From contig OY294044.1 of the NCBI GenBank assembly GCA_958510825.1, positions 84,428,895 to 84,492,894 of the forward strand: a DNA stretch of 64,000 nucleotides, read 5' to 3'. This DNA is from Brachypterus glaber. Taxonomy: Eukaryota > Arthropoda > Insecta > Coleoptera > Kateretidae. A program made the translations under genes and the position numbers. Below are positions 1 through 10,306 of the stretch, in pieces. Each line of letters begins with the position of its first letter. The stretch's first letter is position 1. The notes beneath the pieces are model-generated. The model searched no databases and was not told the origin of the DNA. It saw only the letters and a list, made by a program, of their open reading frames with translations.

Positions 1-142
1 TTAGCCTTTTATTATCAGCAGACCCAGACGGGCATGCCAAGTTTGAGATTTCCAGCTGTTTAGAAAGTCTGAAAAAACTTCTGGAACGACAGGCAGATAG
101 ACAGACAGACACCCTATTGATTTTATTTTACAGATGGTACGA

Positions 143-888
143 ATGTTGGATATTTATAAACTTTATAGTGTCCTCTAAATGATTTCAATACATTTTTTCG
201 AAAATGTTTGCGACACTGCGGGAAAAATTAAATTTAAGTGGCACATTGCATATACAATATCTTACACTTAATTTTATTTAGGGCTGTATTTTTTAAATTT
301 TAAAACAGTACTGATATGGGGTAATAAATAATAGAAAGGTATTATCTCCATGTCCGGACGCGTCAGGTAAAAAAATAGAAATATTTGGATAAAATTCATA
401 TTTGATTTCATTTGTATATTTTAAGGTTTAAAACAATAAAATAAACCTAAATAACAGAAACCTACTAAAATATTCAAAAAATTTAATTTTTTTAAATGGC
501 GTGTTTTTTATTTTAGTTTTTTTTACAGCCTAATTTGAAGAAAAAAGTTTTTTGGTCAAATATGTAACTTTTTAGACTGAATTTAAATCTAAATAAAAAA
601 CACCCCCATTCCATTAAAATTTTCGTTTCTCCTCTCCCGCCTAAGGGCGTGGATTAAAAAAAACTGCTTTGATAAAAAGGTGCCCCCTTGATATTTAAGC
701 TTAGTACCAAATTTCAAACACCTGTTACGGTTTCAAAAATATTGACTTGTAAGTGTTTAATGGCCCACCCGGTATGCAATGTAAATTGAATTTAATTTTT
801 TACGCAAGGTCGCAAACATTTTAAAAAAAATGTATTCAAATCATTTAGAGGACACTAGTGCACTATAAGGTTTATAAATATTCAACTT
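143..888. repeat. Foldback element with ~80-bp inverted arms
   Basis: Positions 143-220 and 803-888 are imperfect reverse complements, sharing for example the stretch GTCCTCTAAATGATTT and a 'aaaatgtttgcgac' inner edge. The interior (about 580 bp) is AT-rich with no coding potential. The arms-plus-loop structure is that of a non-autonomous foldback DNA element. No target duplication was recognised. Confidence 0.7.
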
Positions 889-1176
889 TCGATTTCAATT
901 TTGATTCTTTTCCTTTTTTTTTATTTTTTACCTGTGTGCGTCGAGATGTTTAAATTTTTATACAATAGGGAAAAAAATATAATAAATTAGAATATTTTTT
1001 AATTTTTAATGGTATACAATTATTACTTACCGACAGTACCTTTTGTCATTAAAAACAATATTGTTTACAAAAATTTGTGATTATTTACAAATATGTCTAA
1101 TTACAATTATTATTATATAATGTATTAGATATTATATATTATTATATTATTAATATATTATTATATATTATATTAT
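889..1176. other. AT-rich sequence, nothing recognised
   Basis: Low-complexity A/T-rich DNA ending in ATTAT-type simple sequence. No gene, RNA or element end was seen. Confidence 0.5.
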
Positions 1177-1524
1177 TATACCAGGTGTTTTTTTAACCTG
1201 AAACTTTCAAATATCTCGAGTACTATGCATTTTATAAAAAAATATATAAGACAAAAGTTATTTATTTTATAGGGGAAACAAAATGGCGCATTTATTTTTT
1301 ACGGATATTTAAGTTTTCAAGTCCATTTCAAGGTCAGCTTTGTTTTTTGCCAATATATGTTTCTATTTAAAAAAAGATGACCTTGAAATGACATTGAAAA
1401 CGTAAATATCCGTAAAAACTATATAAGCTATTTTATTTCCCCCATTTTGTCTTACATTTTATTTCTAAAATACATATTAGTCGAGATATTTGAAAGTTTC
1501 AAGTTAAAAAACACACCCGGTATA
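1177..1524. repeat. TA-flanked foldback MITE (ends CCAGGTGT / ACACCCGG)
   Basis: The two halves (1181-1335 and 1370-1520) are inverted copies. Left begins TATACCAGGTG; the right reads back as TATACCGGGTG. Both contain the phrase GAAACTTTCAAATATCTCGA next to the end. The TATA at each edge suggests TA target duplication, as in Tc1/mariner-type elements. There is no transposase. The same CACCCGGTATA end recurs at 58440. Confidence 0.7.
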
Positions 1525-2241
1525 TTAATATACTATATTATAATTATTAAAAAAAAATTGTTATAATTTACAAAAAATTGTAATTTAATAGAAATTAAAA
1601 AACAATCCTATTAAAAATCGTTTACAATAATTCCTTTTTAAATTTACACAAAAAAATGTATAATTTACAATAACTTTTACTAGTGTTTTTGTGTACAGTC
1701 TATTATAAATAAATATAATTTGAATCAGTAAGGAAGAAAATAAGAAGCATGTTTTACACATATGTACATACATACAAGAACGATTTAGTTGTCCAGTGCC
1801 AACACATTTTGAATAATAGGTTACCAAGATGTCTGCGAAGCGGAAGTATAAAATGGACGGCTTGGTACATAACATCCCTAACAAATCGTCGGTAATATTG
1901 CAATACACACCAAAATTTGTTACCGTATTAAATACTGTCCTGTCCTGTTCTGTTCAAAAATAAAAACACGATTTCAATGTACTTTAAAATTAGAAAAATG
2001 CAATTCCAATCGAATAATGAAGAACTTTTGTATACATAGTAATGGAGATATAAGAAACCATGAAAATTTAAGGGCTTAATATTATTTATAAAAATAGATA
2101 TCCAAATATTGAAAGATGAAGTCATAAAAAAATTTAAAAGAGTAAGAGTTAAAAATTATAATTAAAAAATCGTATTGTATATTATTTTATTTATTTGTTA
2201 GGGACACAGACTTATCGGCTATGCCGCTTACTGTTGTAATT

Positions 2242-2243
<2 letters not shown>
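1525..2243. other. AT-rich spacer with a possible Dong-like 3' relic at its end
   Basis: No credible coding region; the short minus-strand frames here are A/T-biased and unlike any family. The last ~45 bases (2199-2243) weakly resemble the 3' untranslated end of the Dong-type element at 4308-4352 and are likewise followed by TAA repeats. Confidence 0.4.
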
Positions 2244-2333
<90 letters not shown>

Positions 2334-2344
2334 TAATAATAATA
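2244..2344. repeat. (TAA)n microsatellite, target of the Dong-type element
   Basis: About 33 nearly perfect AAT/TAA triplets. The retrotransposon body starts immediately after it, and the element's 3' end runs into another TAA tract at 4355. Dong elements of the R4 clade are known to insert into TAA repeats, so this is read as the split target. Confidence 0.9.
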
Positions 2345-2345
2345 C

Positions 2346-4249
2346 CAAAAGGCATTTGACACAACACCTCATGAGCTTATAATCTTTCTGCTCGAATGCC
2401 TTGGGGTACCAGATCCAATAGTGAGATGTATTAAAGAACTGTTACCGCTCTGGAAGACTTACTTCACCATATCTTCCGGTGAGGGAAAAATTCAGACTGA
2501 GCTGGTAACTTTTATGCGGGGAGTATTCCAGGGAGACTCCCTTAGCCCGCTTATCTTTTGCATCTCACTACTTCCTTTATCCGTTGCTCTCAGGAATACC
2601 AAAGGATATCACTGCGATCCACCAGGTAACCGGAGGCATAAGGTCACTCATCTTTTTTATATAGATGACCTTAAGCTCTATACCTCCGGCGAAAGGGAAC
2701 TCAAACAAGCCCTTAGAGTGGTGGAGGAGTATACGCATGCTATCGGCATGAAGTTCGGGGTCGACAAATGTGCACTGGTTCATCTTAAGAGAGGACGATG
2801 CGCCAATGTTGGAGAAGACGCGCAGCTTATTGATGGAAGCATCCTACACCATTTAGATGCCGGAGAGTCATACACTTACCTCGGAATGGCCCAAAGCCAT
2901 ACCCAAGAAGTAGCCACTGTTAAAGATGCTCTCCGCGGCAGGTACAGGCACCTTCTCCGAAAGATCTGGTCTTCAGAGCTATCGGGGAAGAATAAAGTGT
3001 CTGCAACCAACATGCTCGCCGTTCCCATTCTAACCTACTCATTTGGAGTCATCAGGTGGAATGTAGATGAGCTGCGCCAACTCGACAGGAATTCGCGCAA
3101 GATGATGCACATCAACCGAAGTCTGCATCCTAAATCGTCCGTCCCACGACTGTACATACCTCGTCAACAAGGTGGTCGTGGGCTCTTGAGTTTGGAGTGT
3201 CTACATGACAGAATCACACTGGATGGAGCCTGCAAGGTCGTTAGGAGTATGGAACCCCTGCTTAGAATGGTATTTGACCATGAAAAAGCAGGGGAGGAGC
3301 ATTTCTGTTTAAGGCAGCCACCAGAGCCGCCAATGAACTCGGTCTTACATTCGACATCGAGAGGGAAATCCAACATTCTGTCACCGAATTGGAACCCTCT
3401 CGCTTAAAAGCCCAGGTCAAGTCTGCAGAAGCCGTGCGACTTCTGCAGGCACATACGGATAAACCAATGCATGGTATTTTTTTCAAAGCCATTGAAGACC
3501 TTGGATTATCCAAAAGACTAACTTTCGCATTTCTATGCGCTAATGGGCTTAAGTCAGAGACCGAGGGATTTATTATGGCGTGCCAGGATGGTGTTTTTAA
3601 AACACTTGTCTACCGTAGCCGCGTTATGGGTATGGAGGTCCCTGACACAAGTTGTAGGGCCTGTCACAGAGCACCAGAGACTTTAATGCACTTGCTCTCA
3701 GCATGTAGCAAGTATGCAGTCTCTGCCTATATCCGAAGACATAACGCGGCCTTGCGGGTGCTTTACTATCATCTAAGGCACTCGTACGGTATAGACGAAA
3801 CACCAGTGCTGCCCTATGCTCCGGAGGAGATTGAGTCGGTTGTGGAGAATGAGAGGTGCCGGATTTATTGGAACTACTCATTCGCCACAGTTAGGCAAAT
3901 TAGGGCTAACAAGCCTGACCTAGTCCTCCTCGATAAAGAACGTAAAGCTATGTTTGTGGTTGAGTTCTCAGCCCCCGCCGAAGTAAACATAGTTTTAAAA
4001 GAGGAGGAAAAACGGACAAAATACCAAGATCTCCTTTTCCAGCTCCGCAGGCTTTATCCAGAGTGTTCTGTCAAATTAGTAGTTCTCATAATAGGTTCTC
4101 TAGGCGGTATGAGGCAGACGTTCCTCTCTGCAATTAAAACCATTCCGGCATGTGCTGATAAGGCAGAAGTCTTGGCCGGTAACATGCAGAAAGCCGTAAT
4201 CCTGGGATCATTGAATTTACTCAGAGCTCATGATAACCGGACCCAGTAG
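2346..4249 (+). pseudogene. RT plus restriction-like endonuclease ORF of Dong/R4 element (truncated, one frameshift)
   Basis: The protein would nick TAA target DNA and copy the element RNA into it by target-primed reverse transcription. Reading starts inside RT motif A (KAFD, Asp at 2358). Motif B (FQGDSLSP) follows at about 2529-2552, and the catalytic YIDD at 2658-2669. The frame used up to about 3290 (positions divisible by 3) is lost. The homologous sequence resumes one frame over at about 3299 and runs to the stop at 4249, so a 1-base indel lies near 3285-3300. The second part carries a C-C-H-C finger (CRAC...H...C, 3653-3710) and a KPD...E restriction-like endonuclease signature (Asp 3917, Glu 3962). 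The N-terminal DNA-binding part and early RT motifs are missing, so the copy is dead. The best alternative, R2, is less likely because of the TAA target. Confidence 0.85.
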
Positions 4250-4352
4250 TTGCTTACTTCACGGTGTGAAGAGCAGCTTCTGGTTAATTTGCCAGCATGT
4301 CACCCGTGTTTGTCGGAGGCACGGACATTGGCCTGACTGGCATATGCTTACA
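2346..4352 (+). mobile_element. Dong/R4-clade non-LTR retrotransposon, 5'-truncated
   Basis: A single insertion comprising the 3' part of the reverse transcriptase, the C-terminal zinc finger, a restriction-like endonuclease, and a ~100-bp 3' UTR (4250-4352), bounded on both sides by TAA repeats. Base composition is clearly more GC-balanced than the surroundings, as expected of a coding insertion. The clade call rests on three things: the C-terminal rather than N-terminal endonuclease, the CCHC finger before it, and the TAA target. Truncation starts at the RT region that carries the first catalytic Asp. Confidence 0.85.
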
Positions 4353-4354
4353 GC

Positions 4355-4386
4355 ATAATAATAAAAAAAAAAATAATAATAATAAT
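4355..4386. repeat. TAA-rich tract at the 3' end of the Dong-type element
   Basis: ATAATAATAA followed by an A run and further AAT triplets. It is the downstream counterpart of the microsatellite at 2244-2344, so the element lies within one TAA locus. Confidence 0.8.
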
Positions 4387-5361
4387 CATAAAATTAATAA
4401 CTTTTTTGAGGTTGTTATGTCGAATCGTTCTGTAAAAGGAGGTGCGTTAGTTCTGAGACACCGTATTTAAATTTTTTTTAAATAAATAATTTTTTTTCAG
4501 TTTTTAAATAAGCAATTTTATTGTTTCGAGCTAAAATTTGGCACTTAATATTGTCTTCGACTAAAAAAATATAACAGTTAATAAATTTTTTATTTACTTA
4601 TTTAGCACAGATTTAAGTTTTTGTATTTAACATTATATGACATACCAGATATAATTAATTTAAAAAAATCGTGCCTTATAAAAAATATAATTTTTAATGT
4701 TTTTCCAATTACAATTATATACAAATAAAAACATAATATAACAAGTTATATAATTATCAAATGAAATGGCGGGACCCTAATTTATTTTTTTTAAAATAAA
4801 ATCTGGCACAGAAATTTGTTAGGTATGGTATTTTTATAATATGAGGGGAAACTAAACATTTCCAAACAAACTTGTTTTTTGAAATGTATTGCAGTATCAC
4901 AGACGATAAGAGTCATATATCCCAAATAGCTTGTTTCGCCAAACATTCATTGTCACACAATGTTCTGTTAAACAAACGAAAGATTTATTATCCTGTACAG
5001 AGATATATTTGCTGAGATAAACCTGCATGATAACCTACTATTTATTTGCTTTGAAGAAATAGTTATATGGAGGGTTGTTAGGGTGTTTTAAAATCCCTTT
5101 GCATTTTTTTGAGCTAGAATTTGTCACAAAATTTTATTATAGTATTTTTAACTACATGAACTGGTAAAAACGTAGCATATTCCGGTTATACCGGAAGTGA
5201 TACTCAACCTTGTTTTTTAAATGGAACAACCAATATATTTTTAATTTTTTGAAGTCTGCATTAAATTTGATTTCTTTTGAATGTTACAGTTTGTATCTAT
5301 CTCCAGTGATTTTTGAGTTATTCGGCCCCCCTTAAAAAAATCAATAACTTCTCGATATTTT
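4387..5361. other. AT-rich intergenic DNA
   Basis: No coding region. A fragment around 5075-5230 contains the phrase 'ttataccggaagtgatactca', which resembles the MITE ends at 6720 and 58281. It is probably an old, decayed copy of that family. Confidence 0.4.
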
Positions 5362-6295
5362 ACACTGCACTCTAAATTTGTCCGTCAATCTTACAGTAGT
5401 TTTAACTGTAATAATTAAAGCAAATTTACAATGTCAGAATGTGAATTTACAATATTTATTAAATTAACCTCAATATTACTGGGTTTAGTAAAATCTCAGC
5501 TCTTTTCCTGTCGGTATAATGATTTTGCATTAAAATTCATGCATGTGGTCCAAAAAGCCGGCACTTTTTCCCCAAAAATTACAAGAGCCAGTAATACTGC
5601 TTGAAATACACATTAAATTCGATGCTTAAATTACTGTAAAATCACAGGTAAAAATTCACTTTTTTACAGATAACTGTGAATTTACAGTACTGATTTAAAT
5701 TTATTACTTTCTTTGCTGGCAACATATGACCTACTTTATTTGCTGTAAAATTACCATATTTGCATTTACAGTGTGGAGAGAAAATTGATGTGGGGTTGGC
5801 TGAAAGATAATTAACTGACTAATCTTAAACCAAAAACTAACCCAAATTTTATACTTGTAATGTTTATTTTTATAATGTCTTAAAAATAAAAAAGTTTGTA
5901 AAACAATATACGCCAAGTACACTGTAAATGCAAATATGGTAATTTTACAGCAAATAAAGTAGGTCATATGTTGCCAGCAAAGAAAGTGGTAAATTTAAAT
6001 CAGTACTGTAAATTCACAGTTATCTGTAAAAATGTGAATTTTTTTTTCTGGTAATTTTTCTGCTATTATTATGGTAATTTTCGGGACTGTCTGTAAAAGT
6101 GCTGGGTTTTTGGACCACATGCATGAATTTTAATGCAAAATTATTGTACCGACAGGAAAAGAGATGAGATTTTACTAAACCCACTAATATTGAGGTTAAT
6201 TTAATAAATATTGTTTCACATTCTGACATTGTAAATTTGCTTTAATTCTTACAGTTAAAACTACTGTAAGATTGATGGACAAATATAGAGTGTAT
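5362..6295. repeat. Large inverted repeat (0.93 kb, arms ~400 bp)
   Basis: Left arm 5362-5775 and right arm 5920-6295 are reverse complements over most of their length with about 145 bp of loop. Matching landmarks include CAGTAGTTTTAACTGTAA (5394), GCATTAAAATTCATGCATG (5527) and TTTATTTGCTGTAAAATTACC (5737), each found inverted on the right. The short frames on the two strands are mirror images and not genes. It is read as a non-autonomous foldback transposon; its transcript would be a long hairpin. Confidence 0.85.
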
Positions 6296-7105
6296 TGTTG
6301 CACCCGCTTGATATCGGTTCCTTTGATATTGTCGCAAAGTAAACGCCGCCAGAGATAAGAGTGCGTGCGAGCTTATTAATTTTTACAAATTTCTTTTACT
6401 GTATTATAAAAATAAATATTAACTTTTTGGTATCATTGTAAAAGGAAAAAAAAATTTTTTAGTATTATAATATATAATAATTGACGAGTCATAAACGTAA
6501 TGAAGTAAAAATTCGAGTAAAAGCAAAAAATGTGTTTTTCATATTTAGTTTACGTTTAAAGTTAAAAGTTAACAATTTTTTTAATAATCCGTAATGACTT
6601 CAGGTAAAAAAATCTAAATTAAAATTTTATTTAAAAATTACAGAAGCTGTCAAAATTTGACAAAAACTTGAGATAGTATACAGAATTTAATGGAGAATCC
6701 AAATATGTAAAAATATACGGGGTGTTCTATTTAAAACTCAAATCTTGGGGTTATTTGCGGTTAAACCGGAAGCGAAAAGAAAAAAGTTAAGTGATATAAC
6801 TCAAAATATGGTTTTATGTGCACACTGTAAATTTCGTTCTTTTGCCTCCTGGAATTAAAAAGTTATGGGGGTGAGCCACCTTTGAAAAACACATATGGTA
6901 CGTTTTCACTAATGTACCTCGGACCGGAAACTTGTAGGCAGTATAAGCCACAATGAATAATACTTGTTTTTAGAATTTAAGATTTTATTTTTAGCAAGTT
7001 TTATCAGTTTACGTTTTAAAAACGCAGAAAAATGATTAAACTTGCTAAAATAAAATCTTATCGACCTTTTTATTCCGGATATATTTAAATACCACAATTT
7101 AGCTA
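6296..7105. other. AT-rich DNA with a decayed MITE and a small hairpin
   Basis: 6718-6905 resembles the 'GGGTGTT...aaaccggaag' MITE seen at 58281. A 22-bp inverted pair lies at 6979-7000 and 7038-7060 (AGATTTTATTTTTAGCAAG and its complement). No coding region was seen. Confidence 0.4.
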
Positions 7106-7106
7106 G

Positions 7107-7151
<45 letters not shown>

Positions 7152-7152
7152 T
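7106..7152. repeat. (TTA)n microsatellite
   Basis: About 15 TTA triplets with one interruption at the end. Confidence 0.9.
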
Positions 7153-7185
7153 TTATTATATTAATATAAGAGTTGAGGTACTTAA

Positions 7186-7281
7186 CACATTGAGTGCCGT
7201 GTGACCTGCCGGCGCGGTACGCTTAACTTTGATTAGAGTGCCGTGCGTACCGCCGCGGAGGTACGCACGGCGCGCCGCAGC
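7186..7281. repeat. GC-rich palindromic island
   Basis: A sharp GC-rich patch in AT-rich DNA. It contains an inverted pair GCCGTGCGTAC (7240-7250) and GTACGCACGGC (7261-7271) around CGCCGCGGAG. It begins near a TTAA (7183) and 'acattgagtgccg', recalling the TTAA-bounded GC-rich MITE at 15523. It may be half of such a MITE; no partner end was found. Confidence 0.45.
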
Positions 7282-7381
7282 GAATGTAAATTCAAATAAT
7301 TACTGTGTTGTGGTATCTGAATAAAATATATTATCTATGTGCCACGTGCACGATAAGCTGTTATACTATATTAATTTATAC

Positions 7382-7392
7382 CTGATATTTTT
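7382..7392. repeat. Left target-site duplication of the PLE insertion
   Basis: CTGATATTTTT directly before the inverted PLE end. The same 11 bases follow the distal PLE end at 13338-13348. The first two bases may be shared with the element end, so the true duplication is 9-11 bp. Confidence 0.75.
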
Positions 7393-7552
7393 ATTTGTTT
7401 AAAGGCTTCTTTTCCCAAAATATTAGATTATAGTCACTTTCTTGGGTTAGGGGAAAAATAAAATTCTAAAATATTTCAGCTGACCGGTTTCGCATATAAA
7501 TATATTTATGCTTCTTCAGAGCTCTACAAAGAAAAAAATATATAGTTAATAC
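7393..7552 (-). mobile_element. Inverted PLE terminal fragment (pseudo-LTR)
   Basis: Reverse complement of 10139-10300. It includes the hammerhead motif, the element 3' end, and about 30 bp that belong to the start of the next copy (10271-10300). Such a short extension beyond the terminal repeat is a known Penelope feature. It joins the truncated copy at a 2-base overlap (CA) shared by both partners. Confidence 0.9.
7476..7525 (-). ncRNA. Hammerhead ribozyme motif (PLE family), inverted copy
   Basis: On the minus strand: AGCT, core CTGAAGA, one extra A, stem GCATA/TATGC, GAAA, the self-complementary ACCGGT, C, then AGCT. It is the same motif as at 10166-10216, carried on the inverted end fragment. 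See that entry for the reading of the stems. Confidence 0.7.
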
Positions 7553-7586
7553 AATAGAAAATACGAAACAATTTATACCTGGTGCA

Positions 7587-9680
7587 GTGTTAAATGAGTT
7601 TATTAAAATTGAACAGAATAAACAGGAGAGAAAGTTTTTTGCCATAAAAAAGGATCAGTTAGGAAAAATAAAAAAGATGAACGAAATACATATGCATCAA
7701 ATGTTGGGAAAAGAAGAGTGGGTACAGAATCTAACTAATGTTGAGATACCGAACGAGGTTTCTAAGCTTTTATCTTTGGGTCAGAAATTTGCGCTGGATA
7801 GTGAGTGTTATAAATTACCAATTAAAAGGGTTTTAGCGGATGTGGAATACTGTATCGATAGTTTGCAGATATCATCGAGGGAAAAGGAGCAAAAGAGGGC
7901 CAAGATGATAAATATAATTACTAACCATTTAAATAGAACGCAAAGGGAAAAATACACACCACTTAAGGATCAAATTAAAAAAACAAAAACCTTTTTAAAC
8001 GATAACCCGGATTTACTTATACTAAGAGCAGATAAAGGTAATATAACTGTATGTATGGAAAGACAGCAGTATACACAAAAGATGTGCGAGTTATTTAGTA
8101 ATAATTCTTACTATAAAGTAGTGGAAAGTGATCCCACCAACTTGATACAAGGCAGAAACAATCGCCTGGTTAAAGAGATCTATGATGAAGGGTATATTGA
8201 TATTGAAACCAAACAACAATTGACTGTTTATCATACACAAGCACCCAGAGCCTACGGTCTACCTAAAGTTCACAAAGAAGGTGTGCCACTTCGACCTGTT
8301 ATCAGTTGTGTTAACTCACCAACGTCTAAATTGGCAAAATACATAAACGACATTCTTAACAAGGTTGCTGCCAGTTTTCCATATAATATTAAAGATTCCT
8401 TTCAATTGATAGAAAAGGTTAAACAATACAAAGTTCCTGACGGTTATTCACTGATTTCGTTTGATGTTTGCTCATTATTTACAAACATCACTAAGGATTC
8501 AGTTATTAAATCTATAGAATTGCATTGGACAGAAATATCTCAACACACAAGAATACCCTTACATAAATTTATTAAAATTGTAAATTTTATGTTCGATAAT
8601 AGTTATTTTTCTTACAATGATACTTTTTATATACAACTAATAGGAAGTGCTATGGGAAATTCATCTAGTCCAGTTTTCAGTAATTTTGTAATGATTGACC
8701 TTTTAAAGAAATTTGTAGATTTGTCAGAGCTGGAATTTGTTCTACCATTTATGCATTTATATGTGGATGACGTGTTTAGTTGCATACCTGTGGATAAAGT
8801 CCAGTTCTGTCTAAACCTACTTAACTCATTTAATGATAATATTAAATTTACCCATGAATTGGAGAAAAACAAACGGTTACCCTATTTAGAAGTGGAGATT
8901 ATTAGAACTGCGGACGGTAGTCTACTTACAGACTATTATACTAAACCCTCTAATACTCAAAGAATGTTAAATTATTATTCAAATCATCCTTTAAATCAAA
9001 AAATTTCCATGATTAAACAAATGAAAAACCGCATTATTAAGTTATCATCACCAGAATTTAAAGAAAGGAATCTCAGAAATTATAGAGACAAACTTGTAAT
9101 TAACTCATACCCTATTAGTTTAATTAACACAGTAGTATTTAACAATAATAATATAAATAACCAGTTAACAAATAACCCTGTAATAACTGGTGATATTACA
9201 AATGTTAGGTATTTCAAAATCCCATACATAAAAAATCTTGCTCCTATGTTTAAACACTGTCTAGGTAGCGATATCTGCAAACTAGCTTTTTATAATCTTC
9301 ACACAATAGATAAGTTTTTTAGTAGTGTTAAGGACAAAATTACTGTTGGCAACCAACGTAATTTGGTGTATCAAATTGCTTGTGGGTGCCAAAAGACATA
9401 TATTGGGGAAACTTCTCAAAAATTCTCCGAGCGCATTCACCAGCATGAACTTGATATTGCTAGATTACGGAAAAAATCAGGTTTGTCAACACATGCAATA
9501 GAGACCGGTCATACTGTACAGTTTGATTCTGCTAAAATATTGGATTTTGAAGCTCATGAAGATAAACGCAAATTTTTAGAAATGAGTCATATACTTTGCA
9601 CACCTAATAACATTAATTTACAGAGAGACTACAATAGGTTTAAACAGATTTATAAAAATTTGATACAAACTCACAACTAA
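7587..9680 (+). CDS. PLE reverse transcriptase with GIY-YIG endonuclease, 5'-truncated copy
   Basis: This frame equals residues 118-814 of the complete protein at 10307-12751; the N-terminal 117 residues are lost at the junction with the inverted fragment. The frame is open from 7545, and the GTG at 7587 is only the first start-like codon, not the natural start. All RT motifs and the GIY-YIG domain remain, with no stop or frameshift. By reading the translations, one residue differs from the full copy (Ala instead of Thr before PRAYG, base 8242). It is probably a passenger copy with no own start or promoter, although the pseudo-LTR lies just upstream in the wrong orientation. Confidence 0.9.
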   Translation: MLNEFIKIEQNKQERKFFAIKKDQLGKIKKMNEIHMHQMLGKEEWVQNLTNVEIPNEVSKLLSLGQKFALDSECYKLPIKRVLADVEYCIDSLQISSREKEQKRAKMINIITNHLNRTQREKYTPLKDQIKKTKTFLNDNPDLLILRADKGNITVCMERQQYTQKMCELFSNNSYYKVVESDPTNLIQGRNNRLVKEIYDEGYIDIETKQQLTVYHTQAPRAYGLPKVHKEGVPLRPVISCVNSPTSKLAKYINDILNKVAASFPYNIKDSFQLIEKVKQYKVPDGYSLISFDVCSLFTNITKDSVIKSIELHWTEISQHTRIPLHKFIKIVNFMFDNSYFSYNDTFYIQLIGSAMGNSSSPVFSNFVMIDLLKKFVDLSELEFVLPFMHLYVDDVFSCIPVDKVQFCLNLLNSFNDNIKFTHELEKNKRLPYLEVEIIRTADGSLLTDYYTKPSNTQRMLNYYSNHPLNQKISMIKQMKNRIIKLSSPEFKERNLRNYRDKLVINSYPISLINTVVFNNNNINNQLTNNPVITGDITNVRYFKIPYIKNLAPMFKHCLGSDICKLAFYNLHTIDKFFSSVKDKITVGNQRNLVYQIACGCQKTYIGETSQKFSERIHQHELDIARLRKKSGLSTHAIETGHTVQFDSAKILDFEAHEDKRKFLEMSHILCTPNNINLQRDYNRFKQIYKNLIQTHN

Positions 9681-10300
9681 TTTTAGCAGTTTCAAGTGGT
9701 ATTATTTACATTTATTCAATCGCTCGAGTATATTTTTAATAATTCCAAAGTTTTATGTTGTTTTGTAAATTTATTTATTGAAAAGTTGTTATTTGTCCGG
9801 CATGGAATTTTTGCCGTAACCTTAATAATGGTTTTTGTGTTTTACCGTAACCTTAGATATAGCTTTTTAAACAAAATGTATGGTTCTGTATTGTGTGTAA
9901 TTAATTGATCATAATACTCTTTAAATTAGTTTTTATTAACAATGACGTAAATTATTTAGTTTGTAAATTACATGTATCAGCGGTAAGTGTTTTTAACTTG
10001 TTTGTTTACCTAAATTTTATTGGTTAACCTTAAGTTTTCCAAATACTTTGTGTCTAACTAGACAACGGTTGTAGAAATAAATAAATTGACCGGACACTAT
10101 TTAATTGTCATTTCTGGTTTTGTTTTCTATTGTAATGTTTGTATTAACTATATATTTTTTTCTTTGTAGAGCTCTGAAGAAGCATAAATATATTTATATG
10201 CGAAACCGGTCAGCTGAAATATTTTAGAATTTTATTTTTCCCCTAACCCAAGAAAGTGACTATAATCTAATATTTTGGGAAAAGAAGCCTTTAAACAAAT
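9681..10300 (+). other. PLE 3' region / pseudo-LTR between the two copies
   Basis: Non-coding tail of the first copy, nearly identical to 12752-13337. It ends with the hammerhead motif and a run to the junction near 10270. From 10271 on comes the leader of the second copy. In Penelope-like elements this terminal region also acts as promoter for the following copy, so it may drive the ORF at 10307 (inference). A 70-codon frame inside it (9696-9908) is A/T-biased and not considered a gene. Confidence 0.8.
10166..10216 (+). ncRNA. Hammerhead ribozyme motif in the PLE pseudo-LTR
   Basis: Parts in order: AGCT (10170-10173), core CTGAAGA (10174-10180), an extra A, stem II GCATA...TATGC (10182-10201), GAAA (10202-10205), stem III made of the palindrome ACCGGT, cleavage-site C (10211), and AGCT (10212-10215), which pairs with the first AGCT as stem I. 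PLEs are known to carry hammerhead ribozymes with very short stem III, thought to work as dimers. The extra A after the core departs from the textbook CUGANGA-stem II join, so activity is uncertain. Confidence 0.7.
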
Positions 10301-10306
10301 ATTAAA

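Noticed and set aside
2187..2372. Poly-leucine frame on the minus strand
   Set aside because: It is the translated TAA microsatellite, not a gene.
9696..9908. 70-codon frame repeated at 12767-12979 as a possible second Penelope protein
   Set aside because: It lies in the non-coding 3' region, is repeated only because the element is tandem, and has the composition of translated A/T-rich DNA.
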